A stretch of DNA of 64,000 nucleotides from NCBI GenBank assembly GCA_911728435.2, contig OU452200.1, forward strand, positions 26,675,715 to 26,739,714, written 5' to 3'. The position numbers and the translations under genes are program-made. The notes under the pieces are model-generated. The model ran no database searches. It worked only from the letters and a program-made list of their open reading frames with translations, and had not been told where the DNA came from. Shown here piece after piece: positions 11,475 through 24,020 of the stretch. The first letter of the stretch is position 1, and each line of letters opens with the position of its first letter. Origin of the DNA: Apoderus coryli. Lineage: Eukaryota; Arthropoda; Insecta; Coleoptera; Attelabidae.

Positions 11475-12785
11475 TTAACGTCCTTGAGATGATGCATCAC
11501 TCTCAAGGTCTGTGGTATCGATGTCAAGTACTGCTAATATCTTTTTCCTAAGTTTCGTAAGCCATGATTTTATAGACCTTTCCATTAGGTATGGATAGAC
11601 AGCTTCTAAGTTGGTCGTATATCTCTTTGCAATACTTATGGGGTCAGCCGATCCATATGTATTTTCGAAAAGGTCCACTAATTGGTCATATGTTATAACG
11701 AATGATTTGGTGTCGATGTATTCTTTCGCTGGAGCTAAGAGGAGTTGGATGTTGCCTGCAGAGGGAGTATTTTTTGATTTTTTTGAGTTTCTTAGTTCAG
11801 GTTCACGAAAGGGATGTTTGTCGATAGAATTTAGTTCTTCTGTTGAATCTATAGGTGGGGTAAGTGTCTGTGAGAGGTTGCGTTTGTAGTTGGTATTTAA
11901 GGGTAAAATTGTAGAGGTCGAAGGAAGAAGAGGAGGTCGATTAATTAGGATATTCGAACTAGTAGACTGTTGATTTGCTGCCGCAGAAGTAGATTCTGAT
12001 CTTCCAATAGTAGGGTTGTGTGTTGATGGATTTTCCTTCGGCTTTGGGATGACTGTCGTTTTTTCGGCAGGGCAATTAGATGCTATGTGGCCTTGTTGTT
12101 TGGAATTGTAACATGCCGTAGAGTCTTGCGATAAGAAGATTCGGTATTGAGTTTCTTCGTGTGTTATAACAATGGACTCTGGTATTGTGTTCTCTGGTGG
12201 CGTAATGAATACTTGTCTACGAAAGCTTAGCACGTGACCGAATTCTGGTCTAGATGATCCAATTTTTAAAAATGTGAATGGCGACATTAATTTTAGGCCA
12301 ATTTTAAGTAGTACGGATTCAAGAACATCATGCGGAATGGATGGGCATACGTTTGACAGAAGTAGCCTTTCGGACGGCGTAACAAATCTTCGAGCTTGAA
12401 ATGGTGTATTGTTTATAGTAATTTGTCCGTGTTGATTCATAAATTCGTCAACACTATTTTTACTTTGTAGGTAAATACATATTCGATTATTTGAGATCCG
12501 GGAAGAAAACTGAATGTTTTTCGGAGGGATTAGTGTTCCCAATGCAAATAAATACTCTTCTTATTTGATTCCTTCAACGGACGCAAATATTATAGCTTGG
12601 TCTTTTTTTGGAAAGCTAGGATTGTTGACAGCTGCTGAATATGACTTGGTTTGGGAATTTTGACTTAGTAAGTTAGATGATACATTTTGGTCATCCCTGT
12701 AGTCAGGAATTTCCTTATTGGTAATATTCATCCTTATTGCGGTCCTGGCACCGAAGGCGTAGGCGGCAATTTTTAATTGTTCCAC
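11475..12785 (-). pseudogene. LINE ORF1 (gag-like nucleic-acid-binding protein), one stop
   Basis: Read from 12785, the frame has 437 codons with a single in-frame TAA at about 12561, between VEGIK and EEYLFALGTLIPP. It otherwise stays open to 11475. Features in order: a short N-terminal region with SYSAAV, a domain containing SERLLLSNVCPSIPHDVL, a zinc-knuckle-like CYNSKQQGHIASNC in which the second cysteine is serine, a Ser/Thr/Pro-rich linker, and a C-terminal helical region ending DLESDASSQGR. ORF1 proteins of I and jockey LINEs package the element RNA. The stop and the lost cysteine indicate decay, though little else is damaged. Confidence 0.85.
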
Positions 12786-12790
12786 GCACT

Positions 12791-15700
12791 ATATATTGTA
12801 TTTGTGTTTTTTCTATGATCGAGAAGTTGTTATTTGATATTACTTTATTAGCAAAACTAAGTCTATTCAACAAAAGTAATTACTCACATGTAGTATTTAG
12901 ATGTACAATAATTTCACTTTTATCATTTTTAAAAATTAATTTACTTGATAATCAACCAAAACACAATTTATTGCTGGAGCTGATAACAAATACAACTAAT
13001 TCGTTGCTGGTCAGGACCGGCCTCCTCTAGAATAGTATTGAAAGACACGTTTTACCATTTTGCTAAAACCCTTTTTTATAAATCTCGACACGCAAATTTT
13101 TAGATTTACTTTTCAAAATTATTACTTTAAACAGTGCTTGTTCAAACCTATGGACTACTGGCTACTGTCATAAACTTCCAAATGTTTTACATATTAAACT
13201 AGCAATAATTAAACTAAAATATTCGAAAAGTAACTATTTCTTTGCGAGTATAAAATAAAGTTCATCACTAGTCAAGTTCAATATGCAAAATTTAAATTGA
13301 TATTTTCTTGTGGTCTTTTACATAATATAATGTATTATGCCTTACTTATATAATATAATTCTAGAAAATCAGAACTCACTGAGGTTGGAGGATTTTAAAA
13401 ACTCCTTTAAACAATTTTGCTTTCTGAAAATAGTTAATTAAATTGTACCAAGTTACTAATTGTCGATTTATGAATTTTGATTCGTGTTATGCGTAATATT
13501 GCTTTATTGTTTAATTAATTAAATTAAAAATTAATCATATTAAGGACCTAACCTCAAGACACGTGTTCAGCACACATTCAGAAACTCAGAAAATAAATGC
13601 AACTTGATATTTTACCTGGATGGACTGTGTCTCCTAGGCGGAGGTCATATAAATTCCCATGCGTTTCCACCTGATTTCCACGGTTTCATCTCTATAAACT
13701 GTATGAAATCAAAATTAGATTCCAGAAAATTCTATAACATGGCGACTTACCACTGATTTCCAGTACGTAATAAATCCAGCTAAGCTGCCTACAGTTAACT
13801 ATTACTCAACAATACATACTCGGAAAACCAACACTAAGTTATCTATAATAGGACTTTCCATCAATTTTCCCCCAATAGGCGTGCATAGTATTAAACAATA
13901 CTTTTAACTAAAGTTTCAACCAGCTGGAGCTATATCAATGATATGATGCTATGTTCCAATGAAAAGATCGTAAGTATTTTACTAATAGAAGCTGACTACT
14001 GGAAATAAAAATGTTCCTAAAACTACTAGTAAACACGTAAGTATCACTATAATACGTAATGACAAAATTGACCCGTAGCAAGTTATTGGCATATCTTCAT
14101 AAAAATGTGTTACAAATCCAAACTTAATGTTTATTGTATTATCATATCCAAAGTATATTATTGTAGGTACTGACAAAAAAAAAGTAATATGAAGTGACGT
14201 TATCAAATTAATATTACACTGTTCCGAAGTAACAAAAGAACATTACATAAAGCTTTGAGCGCTTATGTACAACTATTATAGTGCAGCCTTTAGCTGAAAC
14301 TTCTAACTCGTCTGTGGGGAACATTTAAAGATAAATATAATAGGAAAAGTTTCCTCGAACACAAAGTTTAACTAGCCTTAAAGCGTCGTTGTCTTGGATG
14401 TATAAGTTTTATATGCTGTAAATTTATTTAGCAAAAGCTCATCGGACTAATATAATATATATTTTGTGTTATTAAATTACTGGGGAGTGGTGTTATAATT
14501 TGATTTAGGTATTAATAATACATGCTTAAGATGGACTGTATTTATTTTACTAAAAATTGTAATAGAAACGAGGTATTTTTTTCTGTGGTGTGTGTATATA
14601 AATAAATAGTAAAGGAACAACATAATAATATGATATACTTTAATACATAACACATATCCGATTTTTAATAAATGAATTTTGATTTATCAAAACCTAATTT
14701 AACTCAAATTTGCTTACTTAGAATTTGATCAAACCGGTGTTTTCAATTTGGCGTCCATACGAAGTGCTTTGCGGCAGAGTATAATGTTCATTATAGTACT
14801 TGTAGTATATAAGTTTCAGTTCCCACTAATCTACACAATCACTGCCATTATAAGAGTCAATTATCATTATCTTCACTGACATTAACAGAATCATTATCCA
14901 AATCATCAGCGGTATCATTTATTAAATCTTCAAGAAACCGTACCACCATCATCCCCTATGATATAATAATGTCATTATTTCGAAGAAGAAGTTAAAAAAG
15001 GCAATAATTTTACCTCAAAATTATTAAAAAATAGTCAGTAAATAATAACGGTGCATTCAAACCGATAAGTACAAATAATTGTTCTTATCGACCTTATATA
15101 ATAATAAATTTATTTGTAGTTCAACATAACATAAAATTCAAATTCTACAATACATACATTTATAATGCATAAACACAAAGGAACTACAAAATGGGTTAGA
15201 TGGCAGTTAAAAACTGATATAGAAATCTAACCCCAAAAATAAATTACAAATTCTAAAAAATAACACTGTACACATAATTAGAGAAATAGAAAGGGTGTCT
15301 CGTGTAGCGCAATCAAAAATAACTAGAAATAATCACTATCAAATACTCATGTTTATAACGATTAACATAAAACTAAGAAACTACATTTAGAGTAAATCTG
15401 CTAAAGTGGATTCAACAAACGTTCACTAATTTTTTTTTTGAATATCACCTTAAACCATAAAATAAATTATCTGTTTAAAATAAGCCGCTTATAGAAATTA
15501 TTCAAAATATAGGACACCAGATAGCAGACGGCATTATCGTCACCCTATAATATTGCAAGGATCTATGTAACATTTTTCACGTTTACTGTGCTTTGATGGT
15601 ACAAAGTTCTATGTAAAAAATACTGTAATACCTATACTTTTGCAATGAATCTTGTAAGCAACATAGAACCTTAGCTATCATTAGAAAATCAAGGATGTAT

Positions 15701-15909
15701 GTAGAAAGATATGTGTTTTGTGAGGTGTAGGTTAAAATATAGAACTTTGTAATAAACAAATATTTATTCTAAAAGTATCTGACGGTTCTAATTTGCAACA
15801 TATTAATATCTTGAGCATAGCGCGATAGAGAGGTCAAATAGAATACTATTCTCCAGTCTCACTTTTCCGCCTTTTATTAAAGGTAAATCGACAAAAACTT
15901 TACACAATA
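12791..15909. other. Intronic sequence, no confident gene
   Basis: 12791-13030 may be 5' UTR of the minus-strand LINE. A hydrophobic 74-codon frame at 13982-14206 (minus) and a short acidic frame around 14870-14945 (minus) are not supported by any family resemblance. Otherwise AT-rich. Confidence 0.35.
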
Positions 15910-16300
15910 ATGCAGATGAACAAACAGGATTTCATAGACTTCCAATATTACTCAAGTCAGTTAAACTTTAATACTGTGCAAATTTTCAAAAAATGTTTGC
16001 AGTCCTCCAGAAGCTTTTTTGAGCTAAAATATAGAGAATCTTTCAAACCGGATAATGAATCTAATTCGGTCAAAGTCGTTAGCTTATATCAACGAAAACT
16101 GTTCATGGTACTGCTGAGAACGAATCACGCATTCCGTGGGAACTAAAAAAATGTGATGATTTGGATTATTGTACTGCCTCAAACAAAAGTAGATGCCATA
16201 AAATCGATGTACAACTGGATTCCTGAAAGGGATCAGCAATACTGAGTCCATTTTAAAACAAAAATTATTACTAATATGGTAGGTAATTGCTTATTTGTGA
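15910..16300 (+). pseudogene. Unrecognised coding relic
   Basis: The stretch opens with MQMNKQDFIDFQYYSSQ and stays open for 78 codons. After the stop at 16144, coding-like sequence continues in shifted frames: KKCDDLDYCTASNK, then MYNWIPERDQQY. The residue composition (mixed charged and aromatic, far from AT-driven Lys/Asn/Ile noise) and continuation across frames suggest an old coding segment with indels, probably of a transposable element. I do not recognise the family. Alternatively it is a chance open frame. Confidence 0.4.
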
Positions 16301-18615
16301 GAAAATTTTTTAAGTTCCAAAGCTATGATGTTTAGAAAAAATGTTAAGTTAAATATTACCAAAATCCTATGTTTTTTTAAATAAATTAATATATCGAAAT
16401 TGGTTTGTTTTTTGAAAATATATTCATCAGAAACTCTTAAATTGATCGCCATATTATGGAGGTGTTGGGCTCGAAGCCTCCAAGTGCAGTTTTTAATTTT
16501 TCTAAGTTCTAGTTTAACAAGGTTCCTTGTGTATCCGGAAATATTTTTTTTAATTTGTTGCCTAATCTAAAACATATATAACAATTAAACATTTAAATTG
16601 TAATTTTGTCATTCTTGTTAAATTTATGAATTATGGATCGATAAGTTTAGAATGTTAACAGAAAAGTGCAAAAAATTTTATTGACGCTCCTGAATGTGCA
16701 TTTTCCTCTATATAATATATTTGCAGTTTATATTTTTCGCAATATTTGGAAAATAATTCAATATCATATAAAATTACTTACTATGAAATATGATTTTTCC
16801 CTGAAAATAAGTAATTAAAGTTAATTGATAGAAAGACATAACATTTATATTTATAAAATTTTAGGGACCGTCTTCTTAAATTATTGCCGACGCTTAATTA
16901 AATTTTTATTTCAAAAGCGGCGGCCAGCACGGCGTCGCTAATTTCCTATAAAAATATACAGGGTGTTGCAAAACAAATACAAAAGATTTAATTTGAGATT
17001 TCTTATTGAAAATAAAGGGTAGTTTGTTTCATGAATGTCAGGTTAAACTTCACCCTTACAGGGCTTTTAATTTAAAGAACAGTCAAAAAATATTATATTT
17101 ATATTAAGTACGTAAAAGACCTCATTGTTAACATTTATTCTTCAGGCACAATACGATTTGTTATCTAAAGATTTTAGATAAATTATATAATATAATAATA
17201 TAATATTTATTTTCTGTGACTGAGATTTGTATCAATTTTGTTTGAAGCGAGTTTTACTTTTAGAAGAAGCTACATGCAGCATTGCGAAACGTTTTAAATA
17301 TTTATTAGTTTCTTATATATACTGAAAAAGTTTTTCATTCAATACGTGAACAAATTCAACGAATTTGGAAAACTAATACAAACCATGTTTGCTTGTCACG
17401 TATTTTATATTCTCATTTATCTAGCAAAACGACGAGCCTGCTTGATATGCCACCTCAAGGCATCTGCTTTAAAAATTGTAATTTTCAATGTAAAGAAACT
17501 CACCCAATGATGAAATTGGCCACAAATTGCATTCTACTTAGAATATCACTCGCTGAATGAATGGCATTTTTAGGTTTGCGTTATTGTCGAGGATACCAAA
17601 GAAATCGACAGAATTTTTCAATTTAAAAGTTATATTTAATCATAAAAAAATACGTTCTTTTTCGTATGTGTAATAAAAAAAGCATAGGTATTGTGTACAG
17701 GGTGTCCAGATTTCGTTGTTATTGCAGGATAGCATACTGAAAATTTTATCCTATAGTAAGGTGCATCCTTAAATTCCTGATTTTTTAAATAATCTACCTT
17801 TCGGAAAGGAATATCCGAGGACACTGCGAGTAAGAGGCATTTGATGACAACCCAATCTTCAAATTGTTGGGGTTGATATCGTACAGCAAAAGAGTAGTAA
17901 GATTCGGGGTTTTGCAAACTGTTAGAAACTGTTTTTAAAAGCTAAGGTTACAGGTATCTTAATTTGAACAGGTCAGAGGAAAAATTACTACTTACTAATT
18001 AAATTAGCCTGACCTATGTTTTGTACAACGTGAGCAACTGCTATAGAAGTTCACTTTGCAATAATTAATTGAAGGGTTATAAGTCAATCATAGGATCAAG
18101 GATTAGATGCGACTACTGAAATTTTTGTGTATAATTTACCTGGCTAATTCCAGTTTTTTTTGTGCTAAATTTACCAAGATATGAATTTTTGTTTAAAATA
18201 ATGCCAACGTTTTGCGGCGTATAATTTATATTTTTATGTTTGCGTTGCTTTTGAATATTGCTTTACCATTGCTACTGTGCCTGACATTTCAGTAAAACGT
18301 TGCAGAACTGCTGTTTACATCAGCGTTAACTTAGTTGTTAACTCTTGCAAACTCAATTAAAACATGTACCTATGCATATACGATGTCATATCGCTAAATA
18401 AATACTTGTCCATTTGCTTGCTAACTTTATATTGAGGAAATTCGCAGAAACTTAAATTGTTCGCTGATATATTGCACGCAATTAGCTGGTGTGGATATTG
18501 ATGTAGAACGATTTGAATTAAAGGAATATTGTTAAAATAAATGTAAACAAAGTTTTCGTATAATATTGTTACGGTCTACCTACTCAGAATTGGTTATATA
18601 CTCAAATATAGATAG
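16301..18615. other. Intronic sequence with two isolated transposon-end-like motifs
   Basis: TACAGGGTGTTGC at about 16968 and TACAGGGTGTCC at about 17698 resemble Tc1/mariner-type terminal motifs, but no matching opposite ends were found. A minus-strand frame at 17636-17917 has no recognisable domain. Confidence 0.35.
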
Positions 18616-19265
18616 ATAATAGATATGTAGTAATAAATTAAAAATTAATCCTGATAAAACTAAATACATGATTTTTAGGCCAAAAAATGAATTCGTCAGT
18701 TTCGGGTTTTTTATAGATGAATTACTGAATTGGAAAAAACATATAGAAATTATAACTTTAAAATTAACGTCAATTAGACCATACATCTTTAAAGGCCGAT
18801 TTTTTTTTCAAATCAAACCAAATTAAGTGTCTATAATTGTTTTTTCTTATCCCATATATTTGATACCTATTTAGAGAACTTGTTGCTCTACATTACTCAA
18901 CGAAATACAAATAAAACAAAATATTGAACATTTTATAGTTTAAAACTATGCTCCATATTTCAATATTGTACTAAAAACATTCACTAAATTAATAGAAATG
19001 TTTCAGTTGTATTTAAGGAAATATAATTTTGATATCAATATAGAGCGAATAGCGATATAGAGCGAATAAGGGTTTAATCCCCTAAATATTTCGCCAAAAG
19101 AATTGGTGTGCCTGATCGTCGGTTTTAGATGTGTATTACGAATTCGCTTATTATTGTATCGGTAAAGTATAATATTCAAATTATATAGAGTTATGATAAA
19201 TTAACAAAATGTTCTTGTAATACTTATTGTTTGTATCATCTATTTCGGAGATCAGAAATAAAACT
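18616..19265 (+). mobile_element. LINE fragment, RT C-terminal part
   Basis: On the plus strand, NKLKINPDKTKYMIF (about 18641) followed by FFIDELLNWKKHIEI is the RT thumb-side motif of jockey/CR1-type LINEs. It corresponds to NKLKININKTKFILF and LGLMMDNKLNWN in the 28-kb LINE, but is a different family. Weak coding similarity continues to about 19030, and AATAAA at about 19257 may mark the 3' end. Truncated at both the 5' end and by stops. Confidence 0.7.
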
Positions 19266-20639
19266 GTTTATGTTTTAACATTGTTTTAGCAAACGTTTCA
19301 AATATAGTGTTGTTTTAATTAATATTATTTAAGAATTTTATTTAATTTTGAGCTAATTTTCATAACTTACCAAGAAATACCTATGTGGAATTCAATATGT
19401 CGCTCAAGCTCTAATGCTAAAAATATATTTTTAGAATGTCTCTTACGAAATTATATAAATTTTTAAATTAATCTTTGCATTAACTCAAAAGTTTGGATTT
19501 TTCGTTACTCATTTCGTACTTTCTTTATTTTTAATGCTTGATACAAAGAGTTCAATCAAGAAAATTATCCCCCTGACTGTTCATATCTTTTATACTGCAT
19601 TAGCAAAAATATTCAGTTTTATTAATTTTCCACCGACACAAGTGATAAAATGAGTTTTCAATAACCAATAATTATTCTACACCTATTTGATGCGGGAAAA
19701 TTTCACATAACTGAGAAAAAACAATGCCTTCCTTGAAATACCATTCAATATTTATTTTATGTGCAAATAGCGGCGAGCATTACTACTCCTATCTCACTGA
19801 AAAAAGTTTTAATTAGTTTTCATGCTTACTGAGCCAGTAACAAATATAAGTAATCTTTTTATATGTGCCGATGACTTACTACGACTTTCCTTCTAAGATA
19901 AAAGTCTATTGAAATGTTATTGACTGTTTATGAAAATCGCTTATGAGCATATGGTCTTTATGTAATCCATTTTCCTGAAAATATAAATATTGCATTAAAA
20001 ATAAAAAAAATAGTAGAAAAAAGTATATAGAAACAAAGCTATTCTTTTCTCAATGTGTCAAATTATTTGATGCAGGATTTATCCAGAAGCATTGTTTCCT
20101 GAAATTTAGCGACGTGTGGAAGTTTTCTGTCTAAAATAATAATAATATTTTCTATTAATATTTTTAGTCTAAGTGTTGTTCCTTATACATAATTAGGATA
20201 CTGAACTCAATGGTGTATGTTACTTGTATTTTTTCACCCCTTTCAATGCACATCTTTTGTCTTCAAAATGTAATTACTTGAAAAGTGCATAAAAGAGCAA
20301 GCACATTTGCGCCAATTGTGGTTTTAATATAGAATTAAAATAAAAATAAGGGCTAATTCACACTACTGCCCCGCTATAAAGTTGGGAAAGCAACAAATAT
20401 TTAAGGAGATAGCAATGGTTATTTTTGTTAACGCTTTCTCTCCACCCCATTATTAAAATATTTTATTATTACCTGACACTTTATAGTGTTTTTTTTTCTA
20501 TTTTGTTGGATTAGTGTGACTGATTATGAGCATATAAGGCATTTCATTAAATTTTTGTGGATGTAACGAAATTTTATTGTACTTCAAAGAAAAAAAAACA
20601 TATTATGTTCTTTGATTTTATTAGTGCAAAATATTTCAT
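19266..20639. other. Intronic sequence, nothing recognised
   Basis: AT-rich, no coding similarity. The stretch 20340-20530 has a short imperfect inverted relation (AATTCACACT / ATTAGTGTGAC) too weak to call. Confidence 0.35.
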
Positions 20640-20747
20640 ACGTCGTGCATCGCGATACGATAAACCAACATCTCGATAAGCAACAATTCTACTTCTGTCA
20701 AACTCGCTAACAAGGTGATAATTTGGACGTCTTAGAACTCTAGACAT
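20640..20747 (-). pseudogene. N-terminal fragment of a Tc1-like transposase
   Basis: From ATG at 20747 the minus strand reads MSRVLRRPNYHLVSEFDR, then SRIVAYRDVGLSYRD. This is the start of the first helix-turn-helix of a class of insect Tc1-like transposases. The resemblance ends after about 38 residues, so only the N-terminus survives. It is a different family from the intact element starting 270 bp away. Confidence 0.7.
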
Positions 20748-21014
20748 TTTGTACGCTCAACACAAGTAGACGGAGCGGAGGTGCAATAATTAATATGGTA
20801 GAGGTACCTACTAGTCAACTTTCATAAACCAAGTTCTCCAAAAAAGACTAGGAGATAAAACTTTGTTACTCGAAAAACTATCAAGAAACAGTTAAAACGT
20901 TGACATCATTATCATAGCCTACCTCAAGTATGTGCAAACTGTTGCCAGAAAGCAAATCCAAAAAATTATTCTTTCTGGATGTACTATTTCTCATCTGAGT
21001 ATATTTCTGTTATA

Positions 21015-21354
21015 CAGGGTGGTCCAACTAAAAGTTTGCACCTAGCTTTTCTCTTTTTTTTGTAGTCGAATGCGAAAATGCTCGGACACGTCGATTTTGC
21101 TTTTGAGGGGGACACATTTTAAACATATTTTTCGATCTGCGCCTTTAACCCCCTAGCGGGGGTGAGTAACAACCCTAAAATTTTAAATGGAAAGAGGGGT
21201 CTAATGACATATCATTTGAAAGGACACAAAATTGTCTTTCTAATGATACCCTATTTGTCGAATTTTACTAAAACAGTTAATACGAAAACGACTTTAAAGA
21301 CATTAAGCCGATAATTTTGGTATTAATGAGAAATACAAATAAGTTTTAATTATT
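21015..21354 (+). repeat. Left 340-bp terminal inverted repeat
   Basis: Reverse complement of 22762-23101. The one mismatch seen is near 21027 (ACTAAAAG here, ACGAAAAG in the other arm). Confidence 0.95.
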
Positions 21355-21583
21355 ACGACTGAAAACAACTACAATCATTTCTAAATTATTTACTTTGAAG
21401 AAAAACGGGATTTCAAAAACACTATCTTATTTATCAGAACTAAATTCCTCACTAATCGTTTGCGTTTTTTGTTGAAATAAAAACTGCAGATACGTGTAGG
21501 AAAAGAATTTACACCGTTTATTTTAGTCTTTTCATTGATTCAGTTTGGTTGCTTCTCAAGTTATTTTACTTTTACCGTACAAA

Positions 21584-22657
21584 ATGATTTATTCCATTCT
21601 AGAACGAGTTGAAATTGTTAAACTTTATTTTCAAAATAATAGTAGTGCTAGACTTACGGCTCGCTTATTTAATGAGAGACATCCCGATAAAAATGTGAAT
21701 GATGTGTACGTTGGCAAGTTAGTTAAAAAGTTTGTAGATACCGGATCTGTCTGTAATGTAAAACACCAGCCGCAGAAACCGATCAGAAATGAAGCTGTGG
21801 AAGTCGCTGTTTTAGGGCATGTTGAAATGGATCATAGTCAAAGTACCCGTCAACTAGCTGAAGCCTCAGGTGTCTCCCGTTCGTCCATAATACGAATTTT
21901 AAAAGCGTACAAATTTCATCCGTACAAAATCAAATTAGTACAGGAACTAAATGAGGATGATCCTGATAGAAGGCTGCAATTTTGTGAAGCAATGAGCCAG
22001 CGTTTAATTGAAGATCCGCAATTATTATTTAACGTTTGTTTTTCCGACGAATGCACATTTTATTTGAATGGAGCTGTAAATAGGCACAATTGCCGTTACT
22101 GGGATGACAGTAACCCACATTTATTCCGTGAGGTTCATACCCAGTATCCTCAAAAAATAAACGTCTGGTGTGGCATATTAGGAAATCATATTATAGGACC
22201 ACTTTTTATTCCTGGAAATTTAACTGGTGAAGTGTACCTAAACATGCTTGAAGACACAATTGATCCTTTAATAACACAAATAATAGAAGATGACCAAAAT
22301 CATACGGCTGATCGGCTTTATTTCCAGCAAGATGGAGCACCTCCGCACTATGTGGCTCCTGTAAGACAGTTCTTAGATGACCGGTTCCCTGGACGGTGGA
22401 TTGGAAGGAGGGGCCCAATTGAATGGCCTGCCAGGTCACCGGATTTATCGCCTTTAGACTTTTTTCTTTGGGGGCACTTAAAAAATAAATGTTTTGCCAC
22501 GAAGCCCGAGTCCATAGAAGATCTTCGCCAACGCATTACAGAAGAGTGCAGAAACATAACACCTGATATGCTACAAAATGTTAGAAATAGATTTGAACAA
22601 AATCTGTATTATTGTATGGAATCAAATGGGTCACATTTTCAACATTTGTTAATGTAA
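21584..22657 (+). CDS. Mariner/Tc1-superfamily DDE transposase, DD41D spacing, intact
   Basis: The ATG at 21584 begins MIYSILERVEIVKLYF and gives 357 residues; an in-frame TTG further upstream is unlikely to be the start. Residues 1-120 hold a bipartite HTH region (RLFNERHPD, then STRQLAEASGVSRSSIIRIL). The catalytic domain has FSDEC, then FQQDGAPPH, and SPDLSPLDFFLWG. The second and third acidic residues (QQD and PLD) are separated by 41 residues, the DD41D pattern reported for rosa/Visitor-type elements rather than DD34D mariner or DD34E Tc1. Motifs WCGI and GPLFIPG are also typical. No stop, frameshift or intron is visible. It would cut and paste its own element by binding the 340-bp inverted repeats. 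Confidence 0.95.
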   Translation: MIYSILERVEIVKLYFQNNSSARLTARLFNERHPDKNVNDVYVGKLVKKFVDTGSVCNVKHQPQKPIRNEAVEVAVLGHVEMDHSQSTRQLAEASGVSRSSIIRILKAYKFHPYKIKLVQELNEDDPDRRLQFCEAMSQRLIEDPQLLFNVCFSDECTFYLNGAVNRHNCRYWDDSNPHLFREVHTQYPQKINVWCGILGNHIIGPLFIPGNLTGEVYLNMLEDTIDPLITQIIEDDQNHTADRLYFQQDGAPPHYVAPVRQFLDDRFPGRWIGRRGPIEWPARSPDLSPLDFFLWGHLKNKCFATKPESIEDLRQRITEECRNITPDMLQNVRNRFEQNLYYCMESNGSHFQHLLM

Positions 22658-22761
22658 CGTTTTAATAAATCAATTTAACAGCTTGTTTACTTTTTTTACA
22701 AAGCAATGTTAAAACTAACAAACATTGGAATGTACTAACGATTGCAGGTGTTTTCACTCGC

Positions 22762-23101
22762 AATAATTAAAACTTATTTGTATTTCTCATTAATACCAAA
22801 ATTATCGGCTTAATGTCTTTAAAGTCGTTTTCGTATTAACTGTTTTAGTAAAATTCGACAAATAGGGTATCATTAGAAAGACAATTTTGTGTCCTTTCAA
22901 ATGATATGTCATTAGACCCCTCTTTCCATTTAAAATTTTAGGGTTGTTACTCACCCCCGCTAGGGGGTTAAAGGCGCAGATCGAAAAATATGTTTAAAAT
23001 GTGTCCCCCTCAAAAGCAAAATCGACGTGTCCGAGCATTTTCGCATTCGACTACAAAAAAAAGAGAAAAGCTAGGTGCAAACTTTTCGTTGGACCACCCT
23101 G
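22762..23101 (-). repeat. Right 340-bp terminal inverted repeat
   Basis: Mirror of 21015-21354; ends GGACCACCCTG followed by the TA target duplication. Confidence 0.95.
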
Positions 23102-23630
23102 TATACTTATATGAAATAGATCCACAATACATAATCTATAATGTTTAACAGTACCCCTTCACTCCATAAAAGGTTGCTAAAACATTGACGTTGTTTACAT
23201 TATGAGCAAAACATATCATTTGATCTTATAAAAGGTTTGGAAAGGCAAGTCTCGAATTTCCGTATAGGATATCGAAAAATTGATATGTTAGATATTGTAT
23301 ACTGTATAATAATTACATTATTAGTTTAAATAATATAAAGAGTGCATTACTATAAGGTCAATATGATAGGTGAATATATATATATTTTTTGGGAATATAC
23401 TTCAGTTGACTTATTAGACACTTGCTTCTGTAATCTGGTGTTATATATATATAAATGTAAATAATTTATTTATTTTTGTTTTCTTGATTTTATGTCAATT
23501 ATAAAACATTCATTTTTTTATGTAAACATTCTTATTTTATTGACGTTTCGACCTGATTTTGGTCTTTTTCAAAATTCTATTCTAAAATTAATTTGCTTTG
23601 TAGTCAACACTTTAAAATAATTTTATTAAC

Positions 23631-23983
23631 ACATTTTTGACTCACCTGGTATGCGTTAATATCCGAAAATGCAACAATTAAAACTAAACCAAGTTCTACA
23701 TCACAACATAAGACATACATACATGTTAAAATCATTTGTTAATAGATATTAAAATTATTATACCATAGCTGTGTTCTTATTTTTCATTATTATAATTTTC
23801 GTTTACTTTTTTTAATTTATTTTAATAATGAAAAATAAGAACAAAGCTATGGTATAATAATTTTAATATCTATTAACAAATTATTTTAACATGTATGTAT
23901 GTCTTATGTTGTGATGTAGAACTTGGTTTAGTTTTAATTGTTGCATTTTCGGATATTCACGCATACCAGGTGAGTCAAAAATG
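23631..23983. repeat. Near-perfect palindrome, 160-bp arms
   Basis: 23631-23791 is the inverse of 23824-23983 with a ~32-bp spacer. The arms begin CATTTTTGACTCACCTGG. It interrupts the left outer arm of the foldback at a point where the right arm is continuous (24820 region), so it was probably inserted later as a foldback MITE. Confidence 0.8.
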
Positions 23984-24020
23984 TTTCTGTGACGTGTGGC
24001 CATGTTAATAGGGAGAGTTT

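Larger units (their letters stand above)
10879..12790 (-). mobile_element. Internally deleted I/jockey-like LINE with ORF1 and a fused ORF2 remnant
   Basis: On the minus strand it comprises a gag-like ORF1 (12785-11475), a short gap, and an ORF2 fusion (11446-11063). It ends in A's and repeated TGTAA units (10879-10920 on the plus strand read TACATTACATTTTACATTAC... then T's). A tail of short simple repeats is typical of I-clade LINEs. The 5' boundary is unclear and may extend to about 13030. The central part of ORF2 (rest of the endonuclease, RT, RNase H) is missing, so the copy is non-autonomous. Confidence 0.85.
21015..23101 (+). mobile_element. Complete mariner/Tc1-superfamily transposon, 2,087 bp, intact transposase
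   Basis: The element begins CAGGGTGGTCCAACTAAAAG and ends in its inverse, flanked on both sides by TA (21013-21014, 23102-23103). The 340-bp terminal inverted repeats (21015-21354, 22762-23101) appear to differ at one base by eye, and the single ORF between them is uninterrupted. This is the best preserved element of the window and the likeliest to be recently active. Confidence 0.97.

Noticed and set aside
13982..14206. Hydrophobic minus-strand frame resembling a membrane protein
   Set aside because: AT-rich DNA readily gives Phe/Leu/Ile-rich frames; no family resemblance or splice context.
17262..17300. GCGAAACGTTTT preceded by AGAAGAAGC, hammerhead-like
   Set aside because: The upstream core word is not CTGATGA-like enough and stem II does not pair convincingly.
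22206..22557. Minus-strand frames within the intact transposon
   Set aside because: Shadows of the transposase gene on the plus strand.
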